A DNA stretch of 64,000 bases from an uncultured Paracoccaceae bacterium. Lineage in GTDB: Bacteria; Bacteroidota; Bacteroidia; Flavobacteriales; Flavobacteriaceae. Shown here piece by piece: positions 9,457 to 19,515 of this stretch. The DNA lies in contig CALSPC010000009.1 in the NCBI GenBank assembly GCA_943788135.1, positions 32,418 to 96,417 on the forward strand, in the 5' to 3' direction. The notes beneath the pieces were generated by a model that saw only the letters and a program-made list of their open reading frames with translations, did no database searches and was not told the DNA's origin. A program made the translations under genes and the position numbers. Numbering within the stretch: the first letter of the stretch is position 1; each line of letters begins with the position of its first letter.

Positions 9457-10740
9457 ATGAAATTAAACCAAATTCATCAGCTATTTTTGAAGTGCTCAAG
9501 CGTCTCTACCGACACGCGAAAGATCACCAAAGGCAGCATGTTTTTTGCGCTCAAAGGCGCAAATTTTAATGGAAATACATTTGCACATAAAGCGCTCGAA
9601 AATGGCGCAAACTATGCCGTGATTGATGAGGTTCAAAATCCTAGCGATGCTCGCTTTATTGTGGTGGATAACGTTTTAGAAACCTTGCAAGCACTCGCAA
9701 ATTTTCATAGAACGTATCTTGGGCTTCCAATAATTGCTTTGACAGGCAGTAATGGAAAAACCACAACTAAAGAGCTGATTTATGCCGTCCTAAAACCATA
9801 TTTCAATACTGCAGCCACTGTTGGCAATTTGAATAATCATATTGGCGTACCATTAACGCTTCTCAGTATGACAACAGCTACCCAAATTGGTATTGTAGAA
9901 ATGGGAGCCAACCATGCCAAAGAAATAGCCCTGCTTTGTGAAATAGCCCAGCCAAATATCGGGTATATTACCAATTTTGGGAAAGCCCATTTAGAAGGAT
10001 TTGGTTCGGAGGAAGGCGTAGTAAAGGCCAAAAGCGAACTCTATGACTACCTAAAAGCAAATTCTGGTTTGATTATTTTAAATTCTGAAGACCCCAAACA
10101 AATCGCACAAGTGGGGGCCTATACTCATACATATACATTTTCTGAAACTCTAGAGACAGCTGTAAATGTGAAGCTAAAAGCAACCCAACCTTTTTTAAGT
10201 TTAGCGCTTAAAAATACAACACTAAATACCAACCTTGTTGGGATCTATAACGTTCATAATTGTGCAGCAGCTTTGGCTATTGGAACTTATTATAAGTTAA
10301 CACCATTGCAGCTCAAAAAAGGAATAGAAGCCTATGTGCCAGTAAATAATCGCTCCCAAATCATTACGCAAAACTCTAACGAAATTTTATTAGATGCCTA
10401 TAACGCCAATCCGAGCAGTATGGAAGTGGCGTTGGAAAATTTTAAAGGCATTCAAAAGTCTCAAAAACTCGCTATTTTAGGGGATATGTTTGAGTTAGGT
10501 TCGACTAGCGCTAAAGAACATTTAGCAGTTGTAAATCGAGCAATTGCGACTAAAGATTGTGTATTTTACTTTGTCGGCTCTCATTTTTTTGAACACAAAA
10601 CAGACCATCCAAAGCTTCAGTTTTTTAAAACTTTTGATGAACTTCAACTGCACTTAGAACAATCAAAAATTTCAAATACGAGTATTTTGATAAAAGGCTC
10701 ACGAGGGATGGCTTTGGAACGCGTTTTAGAGCTAATTTAA
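9457..10740 (+). CDS. murF: UDP-N-acetylmuramoyl-tripeptide--D-alanyl-D-alanine ligase
   Basis: MurF adds D-Ala-D-Ala to the UDP-MurNAc-tripeptide, the last cytoplasmic step of the stem peptide. The Mur ligase P-loop GSNGKTT is at 97-103, followed by VGNLNNHIGVPLTLL and IVEMGANHAKEI. The C-terminal domain contains LLDAYNANPSSM and LGDMFELG. At 427 residues it is of normal length. It lies outside the dcw cluster, next to gldJ, an arrangement known in flavobacteria. It follows the gldJ terminator by 14 bp. Confidence 0.95.
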   Translation: MKLNQIHQLFLKCSSVSTDTRKITKGSMFFALKGANFNGNTFAHKALENGANYAVIDEVQNPSDARFIVVDNVLETLQALANFHRTYLGLPIIALTGSNGKTTTKELIYAVLKPYFNTAATVGNLNNHIGVPLTLLSMTTATQIGIVEMGANHAKEIALLCEIAQPNIGYITNFGKAHLEGFGSEEGVVKAKSELYDYLKANSGLIILNSEDPKQIAQVGAYTHTYTFSETLETAVNVKLKATQPFLSLALKNTTLNTNLVGIYNVHNCAAALAIGTYYKLTPLQLKKGIEAYVPVNNRSQIITQNSNEILLDAYNANPSSMEVALENFKGIQKSQKLAILGDMFELGSTSAKEHLAVVNRAIATKDCVFYFVGSHFFEHKTDHPKLQFFKTFDELQLHLEQSKISNTSILIKGSRGMALERVLELI

Positions 10741-10746
10741 ACAAGT

Positions 10747-10766
10747 AACCACTCCAAAGAGTGGTT
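10747..10766 (+). terminator. Hairpin after murF
   Basis: The stem AACCACTC/GAGTGGTT with loop CAAA sits just past the murF stop and in front of the 3' end of the tRNA-Val on the opposite strand. The tail is only GTTT, so termination may be weak; it could serve both directions. Confidence 0.6.
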
Positions 10767-10773
10767 GTTTATG

Positions 10774-10848
10774 TGGGTCATACTGGATTCGAACCAGTGA
10801 CTTCTACCCTGTCAAGGTAACACTCTGAACCAACTGAGTTAATGACCC
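10774..10848 (-). tRNA. tRNA-Val (anticodon GAC)
   Basis: On the minus strand a full cloverleaf folds. The acceptor is GGGTCAT/ATGACCC and the D arm is ACTC/GAGT with a normal GG in the loop. The anticodon stem is TTACC/GGTAG around TTGACAA (anticodon GAC). The T arm is ACTGG/CCAGT with loop TTCGAAT, and the discriminator is A. CCA is not encoded. Confidence 0.93.
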
Positions 10849-10981
10849 CTTCTGTAAAGAACAGTAAAAATACTAATATCTTTTAATTATGTATCTTTAT
10901 TTTTTAATTTATAATTAACCAATTTTTATAACCTTGATACTTTTTACTAATCAAACATTTCCCAACTATGTAATCAAATTC

Positions 10982-11659
10982 ATGTCCGATGAATGGATCA
11001 TTAATAATTGTGCTGTTTTAATTGTTATTATTTTTGTTTTAGGATTAGGTCGTTTTTTATCTAAACAACAGAACGTGAAAGTGACATATTTTATGGGGGT
11101 AATTTTATTTTTCACTTCTGTGGTCACGCCTTTGCGTACGGTTCTGAACGGGAACTGGAATATGGTTACAGATTTACCTCTTCATTTGTGTGGAATCTCA
11201 GGACTGATTTGTTCTTTTTTGCCTTTTTTAAAACGCAAACAAGCCCTGTTTGATTTTGTATTTTACACTGGAGTTATTGGAGGTATCATGTCCGTACTCA
11301 CTCCACAAATGAACGGTTTTGATGGCAGTAATTTTGCCTACTTAGAATACTATGTTAGACATGTGCTCATTTTTTTATTGCCCTTATATATGCTTCAAAA
11401 TTTAAACATAAGACCTTCCAAATATTCAGTTCTTAGGTCTTTTGGTATTCTGAATATATTGTTAGTCATCATCATGCCATTGAATTTTTATTTAGGTTCA
11501 AATTATATGTATTTAGCGGAGCCACCACAAGCCAATAATCCGTTAATCATCGGCGTTTGGCCGTATTATTTGTTATGGTTTGAATTATTTATAATTATTT
11601 TAATGTCTCTTTTTTATGGGCTTTCTACTTTAAAATTTAACACAAAAAGAAGCTACTAA
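10982..11659 (+). CDS. TIGR02206 family (YwaF-like) integral membrane protein
   Basis: This is a membrane protein with about six hydrophobic helices. The motif DLPLHLCGISG and the segment NYMYLAEPPQANNP are hallmarks of the YwaF/TIGR02206 family, whose function is unknown. A TTG at 10934 extends the frame by 16 residues; the ATG at 10982 (MSDEW) was chosen because the added part is not hydrophobic and the shorter form matches the family length. No operon partner is obvious: it sits alone between the tRNA-Val and an M28 peptidase. Confidence 0.8.
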   Translation: MSDEWIINNCAVLIVIIFVLGLGRFLSKQQNVKVTYFMGVILFFTSVVTPLRTVLNGNWNMVTDLPLHLCGISGLICSFLPFLKRKQALFDFVFYTGVIGGIMSVLTPQMNGFDGSNFAYLEYYVRHVLIFLLPLYMLQNLNIRPSKYSVLRSFGILNILLVIIMPLNFYLGSNYMYLAEPPQANNPLIIGVWPYYLLWFELFIIILMSLFYGLSTLKFNTKRSY

Positions 11660-11717
11660 TCAGTGTTGTGAACGCACTTTACTATCTTAGCTATTAAATT
11701 AATATAAACCTCATTCT

Positions 11718-12656
11718 ATGAAATTCAAAATCCTACTTTTAGCAAGTCTTTTTATTCAAACAGCTTGCGCGCAATACTTTGAAAAAGTACAACCTCAAGA
11801 CATCCGCTCTAGTGTAGATTTCCTAAGTTCCGATATTCTTAAAGGTCGCGAAACTACCACTGAAGGAGAATTGGTAGCTGCACAATTTATCAAATCAAAA
11901 TTTATAAAAGCTGGCATACAACCCTACTTTGAAACCTATTTTGACTCCTTCGAATCTAAAGGGTTTAAAGGCATTAATGTCGTTGGATTTATTGAGGGAA
12001 CTGACCCTGAATTAAAAAATGAAGTCGTGTTGTTAGGTGCACATTACGACCATATAGGAATGGGGGATAAAGTTCAAAATGATTCCATAGCCAATGGCGC
12101 CAATGATAACGCTTCTGGTACTGCTAGCGTATTAGCTATTGCCGAGTGTTTAGCACGATTAGGCACCAATAAACGCTCTATTGTTGTAGCCTTGTTTTCT
12201 GGAGAAGAAAAAGGCTTGTTAGGCTCAAAAGCGTTATCCAAAAAACTAAAATCACAAAACATTGATCTATATACCATGCTCAATTTTGAAATGATTGGTG
12301 TTCCTTTTACAAATCGTGATTATGAGATTTTTATAACAGGATATGAATTATCTAATTTAGGAGATAAATTAAATTCCTATACTAACTCTTCCATGGTTGG
12401 TATTTCAGATGTTGCCAAAAAGTACAACCTTTTTAAGCGTTCTGATAATTATTCGTTTTATAAAGAATTTAAAGTGCCCAGTCATACCATTTCTTCTTGC
12501 GATTTAACTAATTTTGATTTTTATCATCATGTGGATGATGAAATTGACCAATTAGATTTCGTTTTTATGGCGTCCACAATTAATAAATTAATACCTGGAA
12601 TTGTGCAAATATGCAATACCGATTCCAAAGAAATACAAATGTATGCAACCAACTAA
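11718..12656 (+). CDS. M28 family zinc aminopeptidase, exported
   Basis: This is a predicted di-zinc peptidase acting outside the cytoplasm. An N-terminal signal ends in QTACAQ, which may be a signal peptidase II site (Cys17). Zinc ligands of family M28 can be seen: His109 in GAHYDH, Asp130 in GANDNASG, Glu163/164 in SGEEKGLLGS, and a late His in YHHVDDEIDQ. At 312 residues it has the catalytic domain only, with no PA or C-terminal extension. The stop overlaps the start of the following SDR gene by 14 bp, so they are translated from one mRNA. Confidence 0.88.
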   Translation: MKFKILLLASLFIQTACAQYFEKVQPQDIRSSVDFLSSDILKGRETTTEGELVAAQFIKSKFIKAGIQPYFETYFDSFESKGFKGINVVGFIEGTDPELKNEVVLLGAHYDHIGMGDKVQNDSIANGANDNASGTASVLAIAECLARLGTNKRSIVVALFSGEEKGLLGSKALSKKLKSQNIDLYTMLNFEMIGVPFTNRDYEIFITGYELSNLGDKLNSYTNSSMVGISDVAKKYNLFKRSDNYSFYKEFKVPSHTISSCDLTNFDFYHHVDDEIDQLDFVFMASTINKLIPGIVQICNTDSKEIQMYATN

Positions 12657-13332
12657 AACCGTTATAATTACCGGGACAAGCCGTGGTATTGGATTTGAAC
12701 TCGTTCATCTTTTTGCCAATGCGGGCTATCATGTTTTGGCACTCTCCAGAAATGCGAACCCTGTTTCAAACTTAAATTTTGATAACATTACCGCGCTTTC
12801 TTTTGACTTGAGTAAATCTGAAGATTACGATCGCGTAGAAGCCTTTGTGAAAAAAGAATGGACCCATGTTGACATTTTGATTAATAATGCCGGAACCCTT
12901 TTAAATAAACCCTTTACTGACACTACTTTTGAAGATTTTCAACAAGTTTATAGCACTAATGTTTTTGGAGTGGCCGAACTCACTAGACGTATCATTCCGT
13001 TCATGCCTGCAAAAGGCCATGTTGTGACCATAAGCTCAATGGGTGGAGTACAAGGATCGGTAAAATTCCCTGGATTGTCGGCCTACAGTTCCAGTAAAGG
13101 GGCGGTGATTACACTGACTGAACTGCTTGCAGAAGAATATAAAGAAACAGGACCATCCTTTAATGTTTTGGCTTTAGGTGCAGTACAAACCGAAATGCTA
13201 GCTGAGGCCTTTCCAGGTTATGAAGCACCAACAACCGCGACACAAATGGCTGCTTATATTTTTGAATTTGCCAAAAACAGTCAGCAATTCTATAATGGAA
13301 AGTTGTTACAAATCTCTAGCTCTACGCCCTAA
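12643..13332 (+). CDS. SDR family oxidoreductase
   Basis: This is a classical short-chain dehydrogenase of 229 residues. It has the cofactor motif TGTSRGIG (10-17), NNAG (81-84), catalytic Ser131/132, and the YSSSK motif with Tyr148 and Lys152. Substrate is unknown. The frame is open to a TTG at 12601, but the ATG at 12643 places the Rossmann motif at the usual distance from the N-terminus. It overlaps the M28 peptidase gene by 14 bp. Confidence 0.88.
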   Translation: MQPTKTVIITGTSRGIGFELVHLFANAGYHVLALSRNANPVSNLNFDNITALSFDLSKSEDYDRVEAFVKKEWTHVDILINNAGTLLNKPFTDTTFEDFQQVYSTNVFGVAELTRRIIPFMPAKGHVVTISSMGGVQGSVKFPGLSAYSSSKGAVITLTELLAEEYKETGPSFNVLALGAVQTEMLAEAFPGYEAPTTATQMAAYIFEFAKNSQQFYNGKLLQISSSTP

Positions 13333-13406
13333 TTCGAAAGAAACGGTTTTTTAAATAATTGATGGGTTTAACAGCTTATTAACGGTTTTAAACTAAAATA
13401 TTTCTT

Positions 13407-13414
13407 TACTTTTG
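13407..13414 (+). promoter_or_regulatory. -7 promoter element for ffh
   Basis: TACTTTTG matches TAnnTTTG, 23 bp before the ffh ATG. Confidence 0.5.
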
Positions 13415-13437
13415 TACCTCGATAAAAATCGTATTTT

Positions 13438-14769
13438 ATGTTCAATTCTTTAAGTGAAAAATTAGATAAAGCCCTCCATGTCCTCAAAGGTCATGGGCGT
13501 ATTTCAGAAATCAACGTTGCCGAAACACTCAAAGAAGTGCGACGTGCCTTGTTGGATGCCGATGTCAACTATAAAATTGCAAAAGAGTTTACCAATCGTG
13601 TTAAGGAAAAAGCACTAGGTCAAAACGTACTGACCACACTTCAGCCAGGTCAATTGATGGTCAAAATTGTAAAAGATGAATTGACGGCCTTAATGGGAGG
13701 TGATGTTGAGGGAATTAATGTGGCTGCAACGCCAAGTGTGATTTTAATGTCTGGCTTACAAGGTTCTGGTAAAACGACTTTTTCTGGAAAACTCGCCAAT
13801 TACTTAAAAACAAAAAAATCCAAAAAACCATTATTAGTTGCTTGTGATGTGTACCGTCCTGCAGCTATCGATCAGTTGCATATTGTTGGAGAGCAAATTG
13901 GTGCTGAGGTTTATAGTGATCGCGAAAATAATGACCCTGTAGCGATTGCTAAAGCAGGTATTGCCGAAGCCAAATCCAAAGGCTGTAATATAGTTATTAT
14001 TGATACTGCTGGTCGTTTGGCAGTTGATGACGCTATGATGACCGAAATTGCCAATATTCATAAAGCAGTACAGCCACAAGAAACGCTGTTTGTCGTGGAT
14101 GCAATGACGGGTCAAGATGCTGTAAATACCGCAAAAGCCTTCAATGATATTCTTAATTTTGATGGAGTTATTCTTACCAAATTAGACGGAGATACACGTG
14201 GTGGAGCTGCAATTTCCATAAAATCAGTCGTTAATAAGCCAATTAAATTTATTGGTACAGGCGAAAAAATGGAAGCTATTGATGTGTTCTATCCAGCACG
14301 TATGGCCGAACGAATTTTGGGTATGGGAGATGTCGTTTCCTTAGTTGAACGCGCTCAAGAGCAGTTTGATGAACAAGAAGCTCGAAAAATTCAAAAGAAA
14401 ATTGCCAAAAACCAATTTGGATTTGATGACTTTTTATCCCAGATTCAACAGGTTAAAAAAATGGGTAATATGAAAGACCTTATGGGAATGATCCCTGGGG
14501 TTGGAAAAATGATGAAAGATGTTGATGTTGACGATGACGCCTTTAAGCATATCGAAGCTATAATTCATTCGATGACGCCCGAAGAACGCTCCAAGCCAGC
14601 ACTCTTAAACGCCAGTCGTAAAAAACGAATAGGCGCAGGATCGGGAACCTCTATTCAGCAAGTGAATCAATTGATGAAGCAGTTTAATCAAATGAGTAAA
14701 ATGATGAAAATGATGCAAGGTGGTGGCGGCAAAAAAATGATGCAGATGATGAAAAATATGCCACGATAG
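13438..14769 (+). CDS. ffh: Signal recognition particle protein Ffh
   Basis: Ffh is the SRP GTPase that binds signal sequences of membrane proteins at the ribosome together with 4.5S RNA. The N domain is residues 1-95. The G domain begins with GLQGSGKTT (106-114) and contains DTAGRL. The Met-rich M domain ends with KKMMQMMKNMP. At 443 residues it is complete. folD follows after 23 bp on the same strand. Confidence 0.97.
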   Translation: MFNSLSEKLDKALHVLKGHGRISEINVAETLKEVRRALLDADVNYKIAKEFTNRVKEKALGQNVLTTLQPGQLMVKIVKDELTALMGGDVEGINVAATPSVILMSGLQGSGKTTFSGKLANYLKTKKSKKPLLVACDVYRPAAIDQLHIVGEQIGAEVYSDRENNDPVAIAKAGIAEAKSKGCNIVIIDTAGRLAVDDAMMTEIANIHKAVQPQETLFVVDAMTGQDAVNTAKAFNDILNFDGVILTKLDGDTRGGAAISIKSVVNKPIKFIGTGEKMEAIDVFYPARMAERILGMGDVVSLVERAQEQFDEQEARKIQKKIAKNQFGFDDFLSQIQQVKKMGNMKDLMGMIPGVGKMMKDVDVDDDAFKHIEAIIHSMTPEERSKPALLNASRKKRIGAGSGTSIQQVNQLMKQFNQMSKMMKMMQGGGGKKMMQMMKNMPR

Positions 14770-14792
14770 CTAAACTTAATGACCAGTTAACA

Positions 14793-15680
14793 ATGATACT
14801 ACTAGACGGAAAACAAACCAGTGCAGCTATTAAAGTTGAGATCGCTGCAGCAGTTACTAAACTAAAAGCTCAAGGAAAGCGTACGCCACATTTGGCAGCC
14901 GTTCTTGTGGGTACCAATGGGGCAAGTATGACCTATGTCGGAGCAAAAGTCAAAGCCTGTGAACTTGTAGGATTTAACTCTACGTTGATCGATTTGCCTG
15001 TCGAAACAACAGAAGATCAATTGTTAGCAGAGATTCATGCTTTAAATACCAACCCTGAAATCGATGGCTTTATTGTACAACTGCCATTGCCTAAGCATAT
15101 TGATGAACAACATATTTTAATGGCTGTGCATCCTGATAAAGATGTAGATGGTTTTCATCCCATGAATGTAGGGCGTATGACTTTGGATTTACCAACGTTT
15201 TTACCCGCAACGCCTTATGGAATTATGGAGCTTCTAGAGCGTTATAAAGTTCCAACTTCTGGAAAACACGTTGTAGTAATTGGAAGAAGTCATATTGTTG
15301 GTCGTCCGATGAGTATTTTAATGAGTCAGAAACGACCTGCTGGAGATGCAACAGTAACTATCGCTCATAGCCGTACGACTAATTTGGCAGAACTGACTTT
15401 AGACGCTGATATTGTTGTTGCAGCCTTAGGAATTCCAGAATTTCTTACCGCTGAAATGGTGAAGCCAGGCGCTGTTATTATTGATGTGGGCATCACAAGA
15501 GTTCCTGACGAAACTAAGAAAAGGGGCTATCGTATTGCTGGAGATGTCCATTTTGAAAGTGTTGCCGAAAAAGCTAGTTATATCACACCTGTGCCTGGTG
15601 GAGTAGGGCCAATGACCATCGCGATGTTACTCAAAAATACGCTTCTTGCTCGCGAACGTCACGAAGCAAATTCTATTTAG
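14793..15680 (+). CDS. folD: Bifunctional methylenetetrahydrofolate dehydrogenase/cyclohydrolase
   Basis: FolD interconverts 5,10-methylene-THF and 10-formyl-THF, supplying one-carbon units. Visible motifs are [10 protein letters not shown] with the active Tyr and Lys, [10 protein letters not shown], the NADP segment [11 protein letters not shown], and the C-terminal [12 protein letters not shown]. At 295 residues it is complete. Its last 8 bp overlap the end of the converging VOC gene. Confidence 0.96.
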   Translation: MILLDGKQTSAAIKVEIAAAVTKLKAQGKRTPHLAAVLVGTNGASMTYVGAKVKACELVGFNSTLIDLPVETTEDQLLAEIHALNTNPEIDGFIVQLPLPKHIDEQHILMAVHPDKDVDGFHPMNVGRMTLDLPTFLPATPYGIMELLERYKVPTSGKHVVVIGRSHIVGRPMSILMSQKRPAGDATVTIAHSRTTNLAELTLDADIVVAALGIPEFLTAEMVKPGAVIIDVGITRVPDETKKRGYRIAGDVHFESVAEKASYITPVPGGVGPMTIAMLLKNTLLARERHEANSI

Positions 15681-16098
15681 CAAAAATTTGAGCCGTATCT
15701 CTAAAGGCTTTAAACTCTAAAGCATTTCCTGCAGGATCATAAAAAAATAGGGTCGCTTGTTCGCCAACCTGACCTTTAAATCGTACGTAAGGTTCAATGA
15801 TGAAATCTATGTTTTTTGATTTTAAATGTTCTGAAAAAACCTCAAACTCTTCCCATGGAAGAATGACGCCAAAATGAGGAACAGGAACCTGTTTCCCGTC
15901 CACTGGATTGGCATGAATACTAGTGTTTTCTTCTTTTGGTTTGTAATGAATCACCAACTGATGGCCGAAAAAATTAAAATCGACCCAATGGTCACTATGA
16001 CGGCCTTCTTCACAACCCAAAATATCTCTATAAAAAATACGACAACGGTCTAGATTCCATACAGGAATAGCCAAATGAAAAGGAGATTGTGTAGCCAT
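15673..16098 (-). CDS. VOC family protein (glyoxalase-like)
   Basis: This is a small metal-binding-fold protein of 141 residues. The N-terminal [19 protein letters not shown] and the C-terminal [15 protein letters not shown] are the two halves of the vicinal-oxygen-chelate fold, with metal-ligand-like His8 and a late Glu. The reaction is unknown. The start overlaps the rluF stop by one base (TAATG), indicating translational coupling. It is the last gene of an operon that begins with the lipoprotein at 18604. Confidence 0.85.
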   Translation of the reverse strand: MATQSPFHLAIPVWNLDRCRIFYRDILGCEEGRHSDHWVDFNFFGHQLVIHYKPKEENTSIHANPVDGKQVPVPHFGVILPWEEFEVFSEHLKSKNIDFIIEPYVRFKGQVGEQATLFFYDPAGNALEFKAFRDTAQIFAK

Positions 16099-16829
16099 TA
16101 GAGTGCTTTTTTAGAGTCTTTCAAGGTTTCGTTAAGCGTGTTGAGTTCAGTTTCCGTTAAATCACGATATGTGCCGACTTTACATTCCAAATGAATATTC
16201 ATGATCCGTGTGCGTTTCAACGCTTGAACTTCATAATTAAGATATTCACACATGCGCCGAATTTGACGGTTCAATCCTTGTGTGAGGATAATTTTAAATT
16301 CGTAGGTGCTTAGTTTTTCTACATGACAAGACTTGGTGGTTTTACCGAGTTCTTCTAATGGAATGCCTGCAGACATGCGCTGGATGAATGTTTGAGAAAT
16401 CGGTTTGTCAACACTCACGATGTATTCTTTTTCGTGGTTGTTGCTCGCCCGAAGAATTTTGTTCACGATATCGCCGTCGTCAGTCAATAAAATTAAACCT
16501 TCACTGTCTTTGTCTAACCGACCTATTGGAAAAATACGACTTGGATAATTGATGAAATCAATAATATTATCTTTTTCAACAGTTGTATCGGTCGTACAAA
16601 CAATTCCTACAGGTTTATTGAATGCGATATAGGTTCTTTTTTTAGCATTATTGTGAATGGTTTTTCCATCCACTTTAACCTCATCACCGGCCAAAACTTT
16701 TGTCCCCATTTCTGGCACAACGCCGTTTAGAGTTACGCGACCTTCGTCAATGAGTTTGTCGGCAGCCCGACGCGAGCAATACCCGGCTTCACTTAAATAT
16801 TTATTCAGTCTTGTTGAGGTTGGTTCCAT
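16098..16829 (-). CDS. rluF: 23S rRNA pseudouridine synthase RluF
   Basis: This enzyme isomerises uridine in 23S rRNA. An S4 RNA-binding domain covers residues 5-55. The RsuA/RluB/E/F catalytic motif [10 protein letters not shown] carries Asp106. The segment [20 protein letters not shown] supports RluF rather than RluB or RsuA. At 243 residues it lacks the C-terminal extension seen in E. coli RluF. Confidence 0.85.
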   Translation of the reverse strand: MEPTSTRLNKYLSEAGYCSRRAADKLIDEGRVTLNGVVPEMGTKVLAGDEVKVDGKTIHNNAKKRTYIAFNKPVGIVCTTDTTVEKDNIIDFINYPSRIFPIGRLDKDSEGLILLTDDGDIVNKILRASNNHEKEYIVSVDKPISQTFIQRMSAGIPLEELGKTTKSCHVEKLSTYEFKIILTQGLNRQIRRMCEYLNYEVQALKRTRIMNIHLECKVGTYRDLTETELNTLNETLKDSKKAL

Positions 16830-16848
16830 GTGACAAATTTACAAAAGT

Positions 16849-17676
16849 TTAGTGGCTCAAAAATTTAATTATTTCACCTGAAACAAACTCTCCTTTGAGA
16901 GAATGGCCAAGGCCTTCCGTCGAAATAAGTTCTGCGTTTTTGAATTGTACATCAATATCGAGAGCATCTTGGTAGGGGATGATAGGGTCTTTTTTATCGT
17001 GTATAATCAAGCCTTCGGAATCAATAGTGCTTACAAAATTCGCCGTAGAAAAGTAACTACAAGGCTGTCCAAATTTCTGTTGAACATGTCTATCGATGCC
17101 GCGGTCTATGGTTTTACTATATCCCATCAAGCTACTGTAACGTTCCATAATACCTGTGAAAGCCGAGGGTGCGCCCAAGAGTACAATTTTTTTAGCATTT
17201 CTGTAGGTCTGTTTTTGAAGAAAAATGACAACTGCCATTGCCCCAACCGAATGGCCTAGAAATAATGTAGGTTTGAATTTTTGACTCACCACATTAATGA
17301 ATTCTGAATAGAGGATTGCATTAAACGTATCGCTTCCAGAGCCGCCGTGTGCAGGCCCGTCTAAAGCAATTATGGTGTAGCCTTCCGATTGAAGTTTTTC
17401 AATTTCAAACCGCCATCGGCTGCTGTTACTTTCCCAGCCATGAGCTAATAACACAGTCTCTTTTGAGCCGTTCCATTGGTAGGTTTGAATTGGCAAGTCC
17501 TTATAATATAAGGTCCTTTTTGTCGCTGTGTCTAAAAATAATTTTCCGTTTGGTGTGAGTTGCCCTGCCCGTGGTTTCGAAAACAGTTGTAAAGCAAGTT
17601 TTGCAGCATAGGCTGAGCTAAAAATCCCAATTAAATTGATGATAGCGCCTATAAGTTTTGGGATCAGTGATTTCAT
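16849..17676 (-). CDS. Alpha/beta hydrolase
   Basis: This is a serine hydrolase of unknown substrate. The oxyanion region is LLAHGWESNS (77-85). The nucleophile elbow is GHSVGA (Ser143), the acid lies in DKKDPIIP near residue 226, and the His in LGHSLKG near 257. An N-terminal hydrophobic helix (about 5-30) suggests membrane anchoring. It lies in an operon with a cupin and a lipoprotein upstream and rluF downstream. Confidence 0.85.
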   Translation of the reverse strand: MKSLIPKLIGAIINLIGIFSSAYAAKLALQLFSKPRAGQLTPNGKLFLDTATKRTLYYKDLPIQTYQWNGSKETVLLAHGWESNSSRWRFEIEKLQSEGYTIIALDGPAHGGSGSDTFNAILYSEFINVVSQKFKPTLFLGHSVGAMAVVIFLQKQTYRNAKKIVLLGAPSAFTGIMERYSSLMGYSKTIDRGIDRHVQQKFGQPCSYFSTANFVSTIDSEGLIIHDKKDPIIPYQDALDIDVQFKNAELISTEGLGHSLKGEFVSGEIIKFLSH

Positions 17677-17686
17677 GTATTAGTGT

Positions 17687-18049
17687 CTATTCTTCTCTGT
17701 TTACGTTTTCCATTGAAAATGCAGGGGTGCAAATCGCAAGGTACTCACACGGCGCATCAAAAGGGTTTGAATATTGTACTCGAGTATTGTTTTCAATTTT
17801 TATGGACTGCCCTTGTTCTAGGATTACGATATCTCCCTCAATATTAAACTGTTTTTTACCTTTTATGATATAGGTAAATTCATCAAATTCTGGTGTTTGA
17901 AATGGTTCGCTCCAGCCTGGAGGAGCTACCATGTGGGCAATACTTATAGCGGCATTGCCATCAGTTGCTTTTCCAAAATGCTCTTCGATACGTTTGCCGT
18001 CCGTTGTTGGAACTACAAACGGTGTTTTTTGAATCTTATACCCTCCCAT
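17687..18049 (-). CDS. Cupin domain-containing protein
   Basis: This is a single small beta-barrel of 120 residues. The segment FDEFTYIIKGKKQFNIEGD and the later YSNPFDAPCEYLAICTPAF fit the two cupin motifs. The first motif is atypical because the usual HxH pair is replaced, so metal binding is uncertain. The gene starts 3 bp after the upstream lipoprotein gene ends. Confidence 0.75.
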   Translation of the reverse strand: MGGYKIQKTPFVVPTTDGKRIEEHFGKATDGNAAISIAHMVAPPGWSEPFQTPEFDEFTYIIKGKKQFNIEGDIVILEQGQSIKIENNTRVQYSNPFDAPCEYLAICTPAFSMENVNREE

Positions 18050-18052
18050 ATC

Positions 18053-18604
18053 TTAATACCATTGTAAGTAAAAGTCCTTTATTTTTGCAGTTTCAGGAAT
18101 TGAAATGGCCTCAATTTTTTGATTCATATTATAGCGCATTTCTTCGGGAAGCTCGGACTTATTAAGTGTAAAATACGCATTGATTTCATCGACCGAAATG
18201 ATTAAACTTCTCAGAGTGTTCTGAATGCCAGAAATGGTGTATTTGTTAAGGTCTCCAAAAGTGCTCAACTTGTTTAGGCCGTCTTTGTTTTTGAAACGTT
18301 CATCCATAATTCGAACGGTTCGAATGGTTGACAAGCTGTCTAAGGTGTAATTCGGATCCAATTCTAGAAGGAGTTTGCCTGTGCCTTTTTCATAAATACT
18401 AATGGTGTTGGTGCTGCCTGTAAATTCATCACCACCAATATATTTGCTGATAGAGTCGTTTACAAACACCACTTTTAAGGCATTCACTTTGGTGGAATCG
18501 GTTAAGAATCCTACACTATTTTTGGTAATAGCAAAAGGGTCTGTTTTTGTTTCACAGGCGACTAAAAGTCCAAAAAGTAAGCCAATAAATAAAGAGTTTC
18601 TCAT
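18053..18604 (-). CDS. Putative lipoprotein of unknown function
   Basis: I do not recognise this family. A lipoprotein signal is clear: hydrophobic residues 4-16 and Cys17 in LLVACETK. The 166-residue mature part is mixed polar and hydrophobic without a known motif. It is the first gene of the operon running to the VOC gene, divergent from queE. Confidence 0.75.
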   Translation of the reverse strand: MRNSLFIGLLFGLLVACETKTDPFAITKNSVGFLTDSTKVNALKVVFVNDSISKYIGGDEFTGSTNTISIYEKGTGKLLLELDPNYTLDSLSTIRTVRIMDERFKNKDGLNKLSTFGDLNKYTISGIQNTLRSLIISVDEINAYFTLNKSELPEEMRYNMNQKIEAISIPETAKIKDFYLQWY

Positions 18605-18690
18605 GGTTGATTTTGTGTTATGCAGTGCTAATAGTTTAATTTTGAGTAAAAATAAATGAAGTTTTATGACTTAAACCAAAAACTGTAAAC

Positions 18691-18698
18691 TATTTTTG
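18691..18698 (+). promoter_or_regulatory. -7 promoter element for queE
   Basis: TATTTTTG matches TAnnTTTG only 6 bp before the queE ATG at 18705. It rules out an upstream TTG start at 18696 and suggests a very short or absent 5' UTR. Confidence 0.5.
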
Positions 18699-18704
18699 CG
18701 CATT

Positions 18705-19338
18705 ATGTTAAAAACTGAAATCAAAGCACTCGTTAATTCGGGTAAAATGCTGCCGCTAATGGAAGCCTTCTATACCATTCAAGGGGAAGGTTACCATAAA
18801 GGAACCGCTGCCTATTTTGTAAGAATAGGAGGCTGTGATGTGGGCTGTCATTGGTGTGATGTTAAAGAAAGCTGGAATGCCGATTTGCACCCCCCAACAG
18901 CTATAGACACTATAGCGGACACTGCGGTGAAGGACAGTCAAACTATTGTGGTTACTGGTGGTGAACCGTTGATGTGGGACATGAATCCACTGACAAAGGC
19001 TTTAAAATCAAAAGGGATGCAAGACCCATATCGAAACGTCTGGGGCATACAAGCTAACTGGCGATTGGGATTGGATTTGTTTATCCCCTAAAAAATTAAA
19101 AGGACCTTTAGATGAAGTTTATCAAAAAGCAAACGAACTCAAAGTGATCGTTTATAACCTTGATGATTTGAAATATGCTGAGGAACAAGCCGCAAAAGTC
19201 AATTCTAACTGTATTTTGTACCTCCAACCCGAGTGGAGTAAACGCGAAAAAGTCACGCCTTTTATTGTGGATTATGTGATGAAGCACCCCAAATGGAAAG
19301 TTTCGCTTCAAACACACAAGTATTTGAATATTCCTTAG
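18705..19338 (+). pseudogene. queE: 7-carboxy-7-deazaguanine synthase QueE, frameshifted
   Basis: QueE is the radical-SAM enzyme that forms the 7-deazaguanine ring of queuosine. The cluster motif is CDVGCHWC, followed by VTGGEPLMWD. The frame breaks near 19023: one extra base after ATGCAA moves the reading into a stop at 19091. Removing that base restores THIETSGAYKLTGDWDW and an uninterrupted frame to the stop at 19338, giving the normal 210 residues. All conserved parts are intact apart from this base, so a base-calling error is more likely than real loss. Confidence 0.88.
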
Positions 19339-19515
19339 GGTTACAATCCAATAACTTAAAGTATCGCACTTTTTTAATCACTTGGTCCTTGTTTAGTTTC
19401 AATTAAACGTTATTATCTATAATTTAGTTTAAAACTATAACTATTACCGCGTTTCATATTTACAATATGTAACTATAGCTGCATATTTGCACTCTAATTA
19501 TTTATAGAATTTATT

